This document shows, in pieces, positions 37,829 through 46,020 of a stretch of DNA of 64,000 bases (position 1 is its first letter; every line of letters begins with the position of its first letter). The position numbers and the translations under genes were made by a program. The stretch lies in the NCBI RefSeq assembly GCF_000347035.1, contig NZ_ANIJ01000032.1, positions 124,001 to 188,000 of the forward strand, in the 5' to 3' direction. The notes beneath the pieces are model-generated. The model saw nothing but the letters and a program-made list of their open reading frames with translations. It did not search any database and was not told the origin of the DNA. The DNA comes from Leptospira sp. B5-022. GTDB lineage: Bacteria > Spirochaetota > Leptospiria > Leptospirales > Leptospiraceae.

Positions 37829-39235
37829 TTATTTGAAAATTAAAAATCCAAAAAGGACCAAAACAAGTCCCAAGATCCCTATCTTCACCCCGACTCCGGC
37901 CATGTCCTTGATCTCAAAACCTCCCACTGCGTAGGCAACGGCATTCGGAGGAGTGGAGACAGGTAAGGACATTGCCAAAGAAGCGCCTAACGCAGACCCT
38001 AAAACCAATTGAATCGTATAGGATTCATTTCCGGGAAGTAACAAATTGGCAACCGGAAGCGCTAAAGGAACCAGAAGATTTGCGGTAGCGGTATTGGATA
38101 GGAATGTGGAAAGAAAAAGCCCGACAGAGAAGAAGATCCCTAATACCCAGAGACTTTCTCCAGGTCCGGCTTGATTGCCAATCAATTCCCCGAACCAAAT
38201 CCCTGCTCCACTTTTTTCTATCCCGGTTCCGAGAGCAATCCCGCCGGCTACTAAGATCAACACATCCCATTCCAAAGATCGTAAATCATTGGTTTCTAAT
38301 ATTCCGAACGCGGTAAAAAGAAGGAGTGGGATTAGTGCCACTACCCCAGCCGGGATCCCATGAAAAGACTCCGTCAACCATAGAAACACCGTTGCCAAAA
38401 ATCCGAACAAAACGAATCTCAATCTTTTTTCGGCCCCTTCTTCCGAGATTGTTTCGTAACGAAGAGAAAGACTTAAACCCTCACTCGCCGGAAAAGTCCG
38501 AAGAAGCCAAAACCATGCCGCAAAAAGTAGAATGATCAAAAGTGGGACCGCAACTAGCATCCAAGTCCCGAAAGAAATATATTCTCCGTATCCTTGGTTC
38601 TTTAAATTTGCAAATGCGATCACGTTCGGAGGGGAACCGATCGGAGTTCCGATCCCCCCTAAGTTCGCGGCAAACGGAATTCCGATCAATACCGCTTTTC
38701 TAAATTTTTCGTCCTTGTCCAAAACCATGAGCAAAGGAAATACCAATGCGATCATCAAAGATGCAGTGGCGGTATTACTCATCCAAAGCGAGATAGTTGC
38801 GGTTATACACATTAGCCCGAGTAAAACATATTTTGGAGAAGTCCCAAAATAAGGAAGGACACGATTTGCCAACCAACGATCCACCCCTACTTTTACACAG
38901 GCCTTAGCTAAAGCAAAACTTCCCAAGAACAAGATCACTGCCGAATCCGCAAGAGATGCCAAAAATACGCTCGGAGTGGTCGGTTTTCCCGGACCTGAAT
39001 ATTCTTTTAAAAATTCCCATTTACCCGGATTGGAAAAAAGAATGATCTCGGAAAATATGATCAAAATAGAGGTCGCATGCCCAGGAATTATTTCAAAGAT
39101 CCATAATCCTGCCGCGATCAGAAAAATAGAAAACATTCCAGCGACCGAAGGCGGAACATATCCGTAGAATGAAAATAGGATAGGAACAAAGGAAAGTAGT
39201 ATGGAAAAAATAATGCCGACGTATTTTAACTTCAT
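37829..39235 (-). CDS. DASS (SLC13) family sodium/dicarboxylate or anion symporter
   Basis: A 468-residue integral membrane protein with about 11-12 helices. Both SNT substrate/sodium motifs are present (MSNTATASLM and LSNTATANLL), each followed by the family's Pro/Asn-rich loops (GTPIGSPPNVIAF and STPPNAVAYA). This places it in the divalent anion:sodium symporters that carry succinate, malate, sulfate or similar. Substrate cannot be told. It is a single gene; no operon partner within 40 bases except purU upstream on the same strand. Confidence 0.92.
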   Translation of the reverse strand: MKLKYVGIIFSILLSFVPILFSFYGYVPPSVAGMFSIFLIAAGLWIFEIIPGHATSILIIFSEIILFSNPGKWEFLKEYSGPGKPTTPSVFLASLADSAVILFLGSFALAKACVKVGVDRWLANRVLPYFGTSPKYVLLGLMCITATISLWMSNTATASLMIALVFPLLMVLDKDEKFRKAVLIGIPFAANLGGIGTPIGSPPNVIAFANLKNQGYGEYISFGTWMLVAVPLLIILLFAAWFWLLRTFPASEGLSLSLRYETISEEGAEKRLRFVLFGFLATVFLWLTESFHGIPAGVVALIPLLLFTAFGILETNDLRSLEWDVLILVAGGIALGTGIEKSGAGIWFGELIGNQAGPGESLWVLGIFFSVGLFLSTFLSNTATANLLVPLALPVANLLLPGNESYTIQLVLGSALGASLAMSLPVSTPPNAVAYAVGGFEIKDMAGVGVKIGILGLVLVLFGFLIFK

Positions 39236-39274
39236 ATATATTCTAAATAATTAATATTCAGGACCGGATCCGTT

Positions 39275-40138
39275 TTATTCGAAAATAATAGTCCTGTTCT
39301 GGAAGATCATAACCCTGTCTTCCAAAAGTAAACGTAAAGCCTTGGACAAAACCACCTTCTCCAGATCCCTCCCGTACAAGACCAGACGTTCCGGAGAATA
39401 ACCATGGTCCACATGACAAACGTCTTGGACTAGGATCGGACCCTCGTCCAAATTTTCGGTCACAATATGAGCGGTTCCTCCTATAATCTTGACTCCGCGC
39501 TTATATGCTTGCTCGTACGGCTTTGCTCCTACGAATGCAGGCAAGAACGAATGATGGATATTTAATATACGATGTTCCCATTTTTTTACGAATTCCGGAG
39601 TGAGTATCCTCATATATTTCGCAAGTACGATCCAATCCGGTTGAAGTCTCTTTAAATAAGAATCCAATTCTTTTTCATGTTCTTCTCGACTAACTGCTTC
39701 GCTGGAAATATGATAAAATGGAAGTTTAAAGTCCCGGACCAGATCCCCTAAAATTTCGTGATTAGAAACCACACCCAAAAGTTCCATGGGTAATTCCCCG
39801 TATCTCCAGCGTAGAAGAATATCCCCCAAACAATGAGGCTCTTTCGTGGCAAGTAAAACCACTTTAGGAAGTTTAGGATTAGATAGAGTAAGTTCCGAAT
39901 CTTTCGGAAGTATTTTTGCAAGTTCGGAGAGTAACCCCTCTTCTTGATTGCTGTCCTCGAGAGAGTATTCCGTTCTCATAAAAAATACTTTTTCCAGCGG
40001 CTCTACGAATTCCTGGTTTCCGACAATATTGGCTCCAATATTTGCCAAAAATCCCGTGATCCTATGGATCAACCCCGCCTCGTCTTTACAGCGGATCAAA
40101 AGTACTCTATTTTTTTTCAGAATGGGCTCCGAGTTCAA
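39275..40138 (-). CDS. purU: Formyltetrahydrofolate deformylase
   Basis: Releases formate from 10-formyl-THF, supplying formate and balancing one-carbon units. The 287-residue protein has an N-terminal ACT domain (VLLIRCKDEAGLIHRITGFL) and a formyltransferase-like domain with NIHHSFLPAFVGAKPYEQA and EGPILVQDV. The start is TTG 40138 with AAGGAG 5 bases upstream. The catalytic Asn/His/Asp set is recognisable. It is divergent from the heat-shock operon. Confidence 0.94.
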   Translation of the reverse strand: MNSEPILKKNRVLLIRCKDEAGLIHRITGFLANIGANIVGNQEFVEPLEKVFFMRTEYSLEDSNQEEGLLSELAKILPKDSELTLSNPKLPKVVLLATKEPHCLGDILLRWRYGELPMELLGVVSNHEILGDLVRDFKLPFYHISSEAVSREEHEKELDSYLKRLQPDWIVLAKYMRILTPEFVKKWEHRILNIHHSFLPAFVGAKPYEQAYKRGVKIIGGTAHIVTENLDEGPILVQDVCHVDHGYSPERLVLYGRDLEKVVLSKALRLLLEDRVMIFQNRTIIFE

Positions 40139-40298
40139 AATTTCTCCTTTCCGGATCGAAAGAATCGTCTAGGACGTCTAAAACTTCGGCTAATCTTTCT
40201 TCCAAACCGGAAAAGGAATATCTTCTTTTTTCCTCTAAGAATGCTGTTTTGGACCAAAATTGCCCTGGGCTTTAAGGAGAAAGGCCCTTCCCCCCTCA

Positions 40299-40325
40299 TT
40301 AGCACTCAGGATAAAAAAGTGCTAA
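40299..40325 (+). promoter_or_regulatory. CIRCE element 1 (HrcA operator)
   Basis: TTAGCACTC-N9-AAGTGCTAA matches the CIRCE consensus with one base changed (A for G in the second arm). HrcA binds this site and releases on heat shock. Confidence 0.9.
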
Positions 40326-40359
40326 TTTTCCCAAAAAATAATTGAAACTTTTTACGATT

Positions 40360-40386
40360 TTGGCACTCTATATATGTAAGTGCTAA
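40360..40386 (+). promoter_or_regulatory. CIRCE element 2 (HrcA operator)
   Basis: TTGGCACTC-N9-AAGTGCTAA, with two changes from consensus, ends 19 bases before the first hsp20 start. Its 9-base spacer contains TATATA, a possible -10 box, so HrcA binding would block the promoter. Confidence 0.88.
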
Positions 40387-40405
40387 ATAAGCCCAGGAGG
40401 CAAAA

Positions 40406-40813
40406 ATGAGACACCCAAACTTTTTTAGCGAAGTAAGAAGAATTCAAAATAGATTCCATAATTTATTCGATCCAGTCTGGGAAGGCGGGCAAGTATATCC
40501 TGCGTTAAATGTTTATACGGACCAGGACAAGATCACCGTAACTGCCGAGGTTCCAGGCCTTTCTCCGGAAGATCTGGACATCACTGTGGCTCATAACCTT
40601 CTCACAATCTCAGGTGAATGGAAGGAATACACACAAGACAAACCTCGCCGGATAGAAAGAGCAAAAGGCAAATTCCAACGTAGACTGGAACTGCCGGTTG
40701 CAGTAGACTCCGAGAAGGTAGAGGCGACCGTAAAAGACGGAGTTTTAACCTTAGTTCTTCCAATTCTCGAGAGTGAAAAACCAAGAAAGATAAGGATCGA
40801 AGCAAAAGCTTAA
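40406..40813 (+). CDS. Hsp20-family small heat-shock protein
   Basis: The 135-residue protein has an alpha-crystallin domain (about 35-125): VYTDQDKITVTAEVPGLSPE, LTISGEWK and VKDGVLTLVLP, with the C-terminal I-x-I motif (RKIRIE). It holds unfolding proteins as an ATP-independent oligomeric chaperone. AGGAGG is 6 bases before the ATG. It lies behind two CIRCE sites, so it is HrcA-controlled. Confidence 0.95.
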   Translation: MRHPNFFSEVRRIQNRFHNLFDPVWEGGQVYPALNVYTDQDKITVTAEVPGLSPEDLDITVAHNLLTISGEWKEYTQDKPRRIERAKGKFQRRLELPVAVDSEKVEATVKDGVLTLVLPILESEKPRKIRIEAKA

Positions 40814-40823
40814 GGAGAAAAAG

Positions 40824-41219
40824 ATGAGCATCTCAGAATTACTAAAAACAGAAGATAAAGCGGTCACAGAACAGGAAAAAAACCAAAGACCTAGACCGAC
40901 CTTCACTCCTTCTACGGATCTATATTCGAATGAAGAGGCACATACGTTGGTCTTGGATCTTCCAGGCGTAAAGGAATCCGACCTGGAAATTTCCTTGGAG
41001 AAGGACGAGCTCAGAATCTCTGCGAAGACTAGCGTTTCCGAACCGAATGGAAACTTAAGATATTCGGAATATGGGACCGGAGATTATAAAAGGACCTTCG
41101 TATTATCCGAACCCGTGGACGAAGATAAAATTTCTGCAGTCCTTCAAAACGGTGTTTTGAGGCTAAAACTGCCTAGAAAGAAACCTTTGAGCAAAAAGAT
41201 AGAAGTAAAAACTCAATAA
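40824..41219 (+). CDS. Hsp20-family small heat-shock protein (second copy)
   Basis: The 131-residue alpha-crystallin protein has LVLDLPGVKESDLEISLEKD and LQNGVLRLKLP, with I-x-V (KKIEVK) at the end. It starts 10 bases after the first hsp20 with a good AAGGAG site, so the two are cotranscribed under the CIRCE promoter. The pair differs in N-terminal sequence and probably forms hetero-oligomers. A strong terminator follows. Confidence 0.95.
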   Translation: MSISELLKTEDKAVTEQEKNQRPRPTFTPSTDLYSNEEAHTLVLDLPGVKESDLEISLEKDELRISAKTSVSEPNGNLRYSEYGTGDYKRTFVLSEPVDEDKISAVLQNGVLRLKLPRKKPLSKKIEVKTQ

Positions 41220-41246
41220 TTGTTTTTCAGCAAATCCTTACTTGTC

Positions 41247-41276
41247 AGCCGGACTCTTTCAGTCCGGTTTTTTTTT
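41247..41276 (+). terminator. Terminator of the hsp20 operon
   Basis: The stem CCGGACT / AGTCCGG, extended by two weaker pairs, has a 5-base loop and is followed by nine or more Ts. Confidence 0.92.
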
Positions 41277-41310
41277 GCCTCCATTCATCCGTTCGGTTTT
41301 TCTGGACTTT

Positions 41311-41652
41311 ATGAGGACTTTTTTATTACTCACATTCTCCAATTTATTCATGACCTTTGCCTGGTACGGTCATTTAAAATTTTTCAAGGACTTCCCCATT
41401 TGGAAAACAATCCTGATCTCTTGGGCGATTGCGTTTTTGGAATATTGTCTCATGGTCCCGGCAAATCGTATAGGCTATGCGGAAGACGGTTTAAGCGGTT
41501 TCCAACTTAAGATATTACAAGAGGTGATCACGATCACAATTTTTGTGGGATTTGCGATTTTGGTGTTAAAAGAAAGAATGAAATGGAATCACGCAGTCAG
41601 CTTCTCCCTAGTAATCCTTGCAGTTGTATTCGCTTTTTATGATAAAGAATAA
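41311..41652 (+). CDS. DUF486 / DMT-superfamily small membrane protein
   Basis: The 113-residue protein has four hydrophobic helices and the DUF486 pattern MRTFLLLTFSNLFMTFAWYG..., AFLEYCLMVPANRIGY and LQEVITITIFVGFAI. It belongs to the drug/metabolite transporter superfamily; transport activity is unproven. ATG 41311 fits the family start; an earlier ATG at 41242 lies inside the hsp20 terminator. Confidence 0.9.
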   Translation: MRTFLLLTFSNLFMTFAWYGHLKFFKDFPIWKTILISWAIAFLEYCLMVPANRIGYAEDGLSGFQLKILQEVITITIFVGFAILVLKERMKWNHAVSFSLVILAVVFAFYDKE

Positions 41653-41653
41653 T

Positions 41654-41690
41654 TGTTTCGCAGAGACGCCACCGAGAACACAGAAAATAC
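41654..41690. repeat. Interspersed repeat element, single arm (copy F)
   Basis: TGTTTCGCAGAGACGCCACC, then GAGAACACAGAAAAT, matches the left arm of the family. No right arm follows, so it is a solo or decayed copy just after the DUF486 gene. Confidence 0.55.
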
Positions 41691-41803
41691 TATTCTATTT
41701 TATTAATAAACCGGAATAGAATCTATAGTCCGTCCCAAAACTTGGACTAACTTTTAATACCTGACTTCAGGCTTAAAGAGCCTGGCCATTTGGGGACAAG
41801 CTT

Positions 41804-42412
41804 TTATAATAACTCACTGATTTCCTTGGCTAATTCTTCTCCTTTGATCCCGGTTGGGTAAGCTCTTAGGATATTTCCGGTTCTATCAACGAGATATATA
41901 AATAAGGTATGATCCATTCCATATTCACCGTTCCCTTGCGGAATTTGGGTCTTCTGGGAGAATACTCCAAAACCTTTCTGCAAAGTACTGATCTGGTCTT
42001 TTCCGCCGGTTAAAGCTACGAGTTCTTTTCCGGGAAAATGAGAAATATATTTTCGTAAAACTTCCGGAGTATCCCTTTCCGGATCGATCGTGATAAAGAC
42101 TGGAGTAATGTCTTTAGAATCTTCTTTTAAAACCGTAAATGCGTTCTCTATATCATTCAAAGCCATAGGACACATATCGGGACAATGGGAAAATCCGAAA
42201 TAAACAACGAACAATTTCCCGGGCAATTCGGATGGCCTGACAGAATTTCCTTCCGTATCTTTTAGAATGGCGGTTTTCCATTCCACAACAGGAGCCTCGG
42301 ATGCGAATCGAGAAGAAGGTTTCTTCTTCATATAAAAACCCACACCAAAACCGACCCCAAGGATAAATAAAGAATAAATTATGTTTTTATAATTCGTTTT
42401 AAAAAAATTCAT
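41804..42412 (-). CDS. Sco1/SenC family copper chaperone / thiol-disulfide protein
   Basis: The 202-residue protein has one N-terminal membrane helix (about 9-28) and a thioredoxin-fold domain outside it. The copper ligands are the CxxxC pair (SHCPDMCP, Cys77 and Cys81) and the later His in GMDHTLF. Sco proteins deliver copper or reduce thiols during assembly of copper enzymes such as cytochrome oxidase. ATG 42412 overlaps the oxidase stop (ATGA). Being coupled to a multicopper oxidase gene, it probably loads that enzyme; no cytochrome oxidase genes are in the window. Confidence 0.9.
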   Translation of the reverse strand: MNFFKTNYKNIIYSLFILGVGFGVGFYMKKKPSSRFASEAPVVEWKTAILKDTEGNSVRPSELPGKLFVVYFGFSHCPDMCPMALNDIENAFTVLKEDSKDITPVFITIDPERDTPEVLRKYISHFPGKELVALTGGKDQISTLQKGFGVFSQKTQIPQGNGEYGMDHTLFIYLVDRTGNILRAYPTGIKGEELAKEISELL

Positions 42413-43443
42413 ACCGCTACGATCCAACCCATTGCCCCTCTGTCAGCCATATGGGTCTGGTGAGGATGGAACATATACCTTCCCCTTTTAGTGAGAGTAA
42501 ATTCCACGATCGCTCTTTCCGTCTGCCCCAGAGTGATCACATCGGTATGTTCATCCGGCACAAGTTTAGTCCCGGTCCTATACACATCGAATGTTTGGGA
42601 ATGAAGATGAAAAGAAGCTATAGGATCATGTTCCGTCATATTCGCGATGTACAATCTTACTTTTTTTCCCACGGGGACCTTGATCGGAAAACGGTCATAA
42701 AATCCAGCAATACCGTTCCAAGCATAGATATCGTTTCTTCCGGACTCGTTCAGATCCCAACCAGCAAGGATCAACATGAACTCCAAAGCAGGAGGTCTTC
42801 CACCTGGAGGATCGACTATAAATCCTCCATAAAGGCCCTTCGACATATGGCTCGCTAAAGGAGGAACGTGACAATGATACGGATGAAAACCGATCGGACC
42901 TGCAGTAATTTTATACACTCTTTCCGCACCCGGAGCGATCGGCTCCCAACCGTCTTGCCCGGGATCATGCGTCCCATGAAAATGGACGGAGTGAGGATGA
43001 TTGGAATGATTCCTAAAGAGCAATTCCATTTCCTGACCAAGTCTTGCACGGATCACTTTCCCCGGAACAACGCCGTCGAAAGTCCAAGCGTCCACCACAG
43101 TGTTATGAGCGACAGTCAATGGCATTTCTATAATATTCACTTCGGAACGAAATTTGGGACCGGAAGGAGCTTGCGGGATCGAACTATGTAATTCCATCCG
43201 AGATAAGAACGTGTAGTCCGCGAACATTGGTGGGTGGATCATACTTCCGTAGGAATTCCCCCCTATGGATCCAGGAAGCCGGATAGAAGGATTCGGTGAA
43301 GTGGATGCCGGTCCCGGAACGGAAGCCCCGGTCCTACAAAGCGGATCTTCTTTTTTACCCGAGGTAATTCCGGCAATCCCGGTCCCCGCAGCGAGTCCGG
43401 CACCGCCAATTCCTAACCAACGAAGGAATTCCTTCCGATTCAT
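42409..43443 (-). CDS. Two-domain multicopper oxidase (NirK/laccase-like)
   Basis: The 344-residue exported protein has a Tat-like N-terminus (NRKEFLRWLG with a hydrophobic core). Domain 1 has HSVHFHG and the type 1 copper segment HPYHCHVPPLASHMSKG. Domain 2 has FHLHSQTF and HPHQTHMADRGAMG, where the usual Cys is Pro, so type 1 copper is only in domain 1. This matches two-domain multicopper oxidases with the blue site in domain 1. The NirK catalytic Asp position is His, which favours an oxidase over nitrite reduction; substrate unknown. It is coupled to the Sco gene. Confidence 0.88.
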   Translation of the reverse strand: MNRKEFLRWLGIGGAGLAAGTGIAGITSGKKEDPLCRTGASVPGPASTSPNPSIRLPGSIGGNSYGSMIHPPMFADYTFLSRMELHSSIPQAPSGPKFRSEVNIIEMPLTVAHNTVVDAWTFDGVVPGKVIRARLGQEMELLFRNHSNHPHSVHFHGTHDPGQDGWEPIAPGAERVYKITAGPIGFHPYHCHVPPLASHMSKGLYGGFIVDPPGGRPPALEFMLILAGWDLNESGRNDIYAWNGIAGFYDRFPIKVPVGKKVRLYIANMTEHDPIASFHLHSQTFDVYRTGTKLVPDEHTDVITLGQTERAIVEFTLTKRGRYMFHPHQTHMADRGAMGWIVAV

Positions 43444-43459
43444 ATTAAATTCCCGTTTA

Positions 43460-43774
43460 TTAGAATCTTGCGATGGTAGAGATCAGAAGTGTTAAGACCA
43501 AAAGACCGATCCCCCCATATACAAGGCTGTTCTTCGCCCAAGAAGGGATCTTAGAACCGCCGACCAAGTGGTACGCCCCTGCCCCGAACAAAGGGACAAG
43601 AATGATCGCAGCGGTCCAAAGACTTCCTTTTTTAGGATCCACATCGTCTCTTTTAGACAGATCGATCAGGGCCAGCGGCGCCCAAAGAGCGAATAAAATG
43701 TAGAAAATATAGTATCCGTAAAAGTTGAAAAGTAAGGTAAAAAATCCCGGATCGTAAAATTGAGCAGTTTCCAT
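43460..43774 (-). CDS. Small membrane protein with PLDc_N-like three-helix module
   Basis: The 104-residue protein has three membrane helices: YYIFYILFALWAPLALIDL, LWTAAIILVPLFGAGAYHL and LVYGGIGLLVLTLLI. The pattern W-x-x-x-I-L-V-P-L-F-G-A-x-A-Y matches the PLDc_N-type membrane module and also the C-terminal part of the neighbouring fusion protein. It lies between the multicopper oxidase and the cupredoxin fusion, so it is probably a membrane partner of that system. Confidence 0.8.
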   Translation of the reverse strand: METAQFYDPGFFTLLFNFYGYYIFYILFALWAPLALIDLSKRDDVDPKKGSLWTAAIILVPLFGAGAYHLVGGSKIPSWAKNSLVYGGIGLLVLTLLISTIARF

Positions 43775-43825
43775 AAATAACTCCTTATTATATTCTAAAA
43801 TTCTAATGTATTAAGTTTCCTAAGA

Positions 43826-45832
43826 TCAACCCGCTCCTACGTTCCCTACTATGGTGAAACCAAGGTAGAAAATGAAGGCCAAGGAGGCTCCAAATCCTGC
43901 AAAGACAAGAGTGAACCTCAAGTATTTAGGATAAGAAGATTTGCCCGAAAGAAGATACGCTCCTCCTCCGATGTACGGCACTAAGGAAACAAATGCCAAC
44001 CAAACGTATTTACCGACGCTTGTTTCCGCTTTAGAAACCAGGTCATAAACACTCAAACTGACCAAACATACGTAAAGAAGAAGTGGAAGTAAATATCCAA
44101 ACCAACGGAAGATCACGATTTGGATATCCAATGGTTTAGGTACCGAAAACCCGCCTAAAACGTCCCCGAATTTCGGTTTTCTTTCCGCGAGAATTTTAGC
44201 CGCTTCCTCCGGAAGTTTCACCTTATCCAAATCTAAACCGAAGTCTTCGAAAGGATGGATTGCAGGTTTGATAGGTGCGGAAACTCCGCCAGGTAAATTC
44301 GTTTGAGGAGGAGGGACCGGTTGGTTCTTCCAATCTCCGCTCGGATAATTCCCGTGAGTAGCATCCACCATCAAAGAAAGTGCGTTATACGCAGTGAAAA
44401 TTTCTCCTCCCATCGGGAATCTAATGCCGGAAGCACAAGAATTCGTTTTTTCCAACAAAGGAGGAACGGAGGTTTGGAATTTGTTATTAGAGAAACAGTT
44501 CCCGATACTGATCGGTCCTGCAAGTGTCAAGTCCCCAAAACCGGAAGAATGTACTATGTTTCCTTCGACGATATTCCTATGCGAGAACCAGAAATTTTCG
44601 TCCAGATTCGGAAAGATCGCGATCCCGTAATTATCGTGACCGATCACTACGTTATTTTTGATCACATTATTAATACCGCCTGCGATCAGGATCCCCGTTC
44701 CGTAAGTAGGATATTCCAGAGGTTTGATCGGAGCCGACAGGTTATTATTATCATAGATCAAATTCCCGATAATCGTAGTCTCTCTTTCCGGAGGAAGAAG
44801 TTCCCTATCCAACGAATTCGGTCCGAGACCTACGATATTATTTCTCCAGATTGAACTCAGGATGTATAATTCTCCACCGGCGTTCGTTCCGGAATAACCT
44901 AATGCGCTGTTCTCCGAGATCACATCATAAAGGATAGCTTTACAAGGATAACATTGACCCACATAAATTCCCGCATCAGGAGAACCGGATGCATAAGAAT
45001 GTTCTAATACTCCGTTCACCGAGTCGAAAGCGTAAATTCCATAGTCTCCATTATTATAGGCGGTAAGATAAGAACCTCTATATCCTTTTACGCCGGTCCA
45101 AAAGAAACCGTTTAAGGTGGAGTTCCTTGCAGTCATGTTTTCCACTGCTACACCGTTCGCGCCTACCACGATCACACCGTTCGCCCTTTGGAATTGACCG
45201 TCTAAGATGACTTTATTTCTATCCGTTCCTCTTAAGGTAATCGAAGGAGTGGTGACCACAACTTCTTCGTAATATACACCTTCGTCGATCAGGATCAGAT
45301 CTCCAGGAGAGGCAGCATCCACTGCGTTTTGGATAGTAGGATACATTTGTGGAACCTTACGTGTGGTTCCCGAAAATTTTTCAGCAACCTTCCAATCTTT
45401 ACCGGCTCTTGCCGCAGGATTGTAAGCCGCGTTTCCCACCACTATATCCCCAACCATTCCGCTCTTTCCATCCGGAGATGCGTGAAAGCTACAATAGTAA
45501 GGAAAAACGCCTTCCTTCGGATAAGTGATCTTTACCTTTGCCCCTCTTGGCATTACGATATTACCGAAACTCTTTTCGGTAGACCAGGATTTATCCACTG
45601 CTATCGCATTGTGAGGATTGGCCCCTGAATTGACAAATTCGATCTGACCGCCGACAGGGATCTTTTGCATAGGGGGAGAAAATGCATTATCCACCATGAC
45701 CACATGGGCAAAACCTTCCGTCGTTTCTCCTTCTTTGCTGCTGCAAGAAGAAGCGAAGGCCCCCATCAAAATTCCCAAAACTAATAGTCCTAGAACGGGA
45801 ATATACCTTTCTTTTAAATGGAATTTAGGCAT
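43826..45832 (-). CDS. Cupredoxin - NosD-like beta-helix - membrane fusion lipoprotein
   Basis: Of 668 residues, 1-30 are a lipoprotein signal (lipobox FASSC, Cys30). Residues of about 40-132 are a cupredoxin with the type 1 ligands His74, Cys114, His117 and Met126 (HNAIAVD, YYCSFHASPDGKSGM). About 155-480 are a right-handed beta-helix of the NosD/CASH kind (TIQNAVDAASPGDLILID and repeated N-x-V/I turns). The tail (about 570-668) has three membrane helices with the PLDc_N-like pattern. It may pass electrons or copper to the downstream oxidase. Paired inverted repeats lie just upstream. It is the first gene of the copper block. Confidence 0.85.
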   Translation of the reverse strand: MPKFHLKERYIPVLGLLVLGILMGAFASSCSSKEGETTEGFAHVVMVDNAFSPPMQKIPVGGQIEFVNSGANPHNAIAVDKSWSTEKSFGNIVMPRGAKVKITYPKEGVFPYYCSFHASPDGKSGMVGDIVVGNAAYNPAARAGKDWKVAEKFSGTTRKVPQMYPTIQNAVDAASPGDLILIDEGVYYEEVVVTTPSITLRGTDRNKVILDGQFQRANGVIVVGANGVAVENMTARNSTLNGFFWTGVKGYRGSYLTAYNNGDYGIYAFDSVNGVLEHSYASGSPDAGIYVGQCYPCKAILYDVISENSALGYSGTNAGGELYILSSIWRNNIVGLGPNSLDRELLPPERETTIIGNLIYDNNNLSAPIKPLEYPTYGTGILIAGGINNVIKNNVVIGHDNYGIAIFPNLDENFWFSHRNIVEGNIVHSSGFGDLTLAGPISIGNCFSNNKFQTSVPPLLEKTNSCASGIRFPMGGEIFTAYNALSLMVDATHGNYPSGDWKNQPVPPPQTNLPGGVSAPIKPAIHPFEDFGLDLDKVKLPEEAAKILAERKPKFGDVLGGFSVPKPLDIQIVIFRWFGYLLPLLLYVCLVSLSVYDLVSKAETSVGKYVWLAFVSLVPYIGGGAYLLSGKSSYPKYLRFTLVFAGFGASLAFIFYLGFTIVGNVGAG

Positions 45833-45861
45833 CGGAACTCCTCTCCTATATATTCGAAGTA

Positions 45862-45913
45862 CTCGGGAATTTCACCCGAGATATGCCTTTTTAAAATGTG
45901 AGCTTTTGCTCAC
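45862..45913 (-). promoter_or_regulatory. Two inverted repeats upstream of the copper block
   Basis: CTCGGG-AATTTCA-CCCGAG (45862-45880) and GTGAGC-TTTT-GCTCAC (45898-45913) are perfect 6-bp inverted repeats, 30 and 66 bases before the fusion gene start. They may be operators or leader hairpins. The second resembles, but does not fit, CRP spacing. Confidence 0.45.
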
Positions 45914-46020
45914 TTTTTTAGTATTTTCGCATATCGCCGTGATGACACAAGCATTTTTCTAAGATTTATAATCGAGCAAATGTTATAGAAAGCGGATTCT
46001 TCTTAAAAGCTAAAAAGATA

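Noticed and set aside
41770..41786. CAGGCT-TAAAG-AGCCTG hairpin as terminator of the Sco gene
   Set aside because: The stem is only 6 bp and no T-run follows on the minus strand, so I did not list it.
45898..45913. CRP/FNR-type binding site before the copper block
   Set aside because: TGTGA and TCAC are present but the spacing is 8 rather than 6, and no FNR-like TTGAT-N4-ATCAA is seen.
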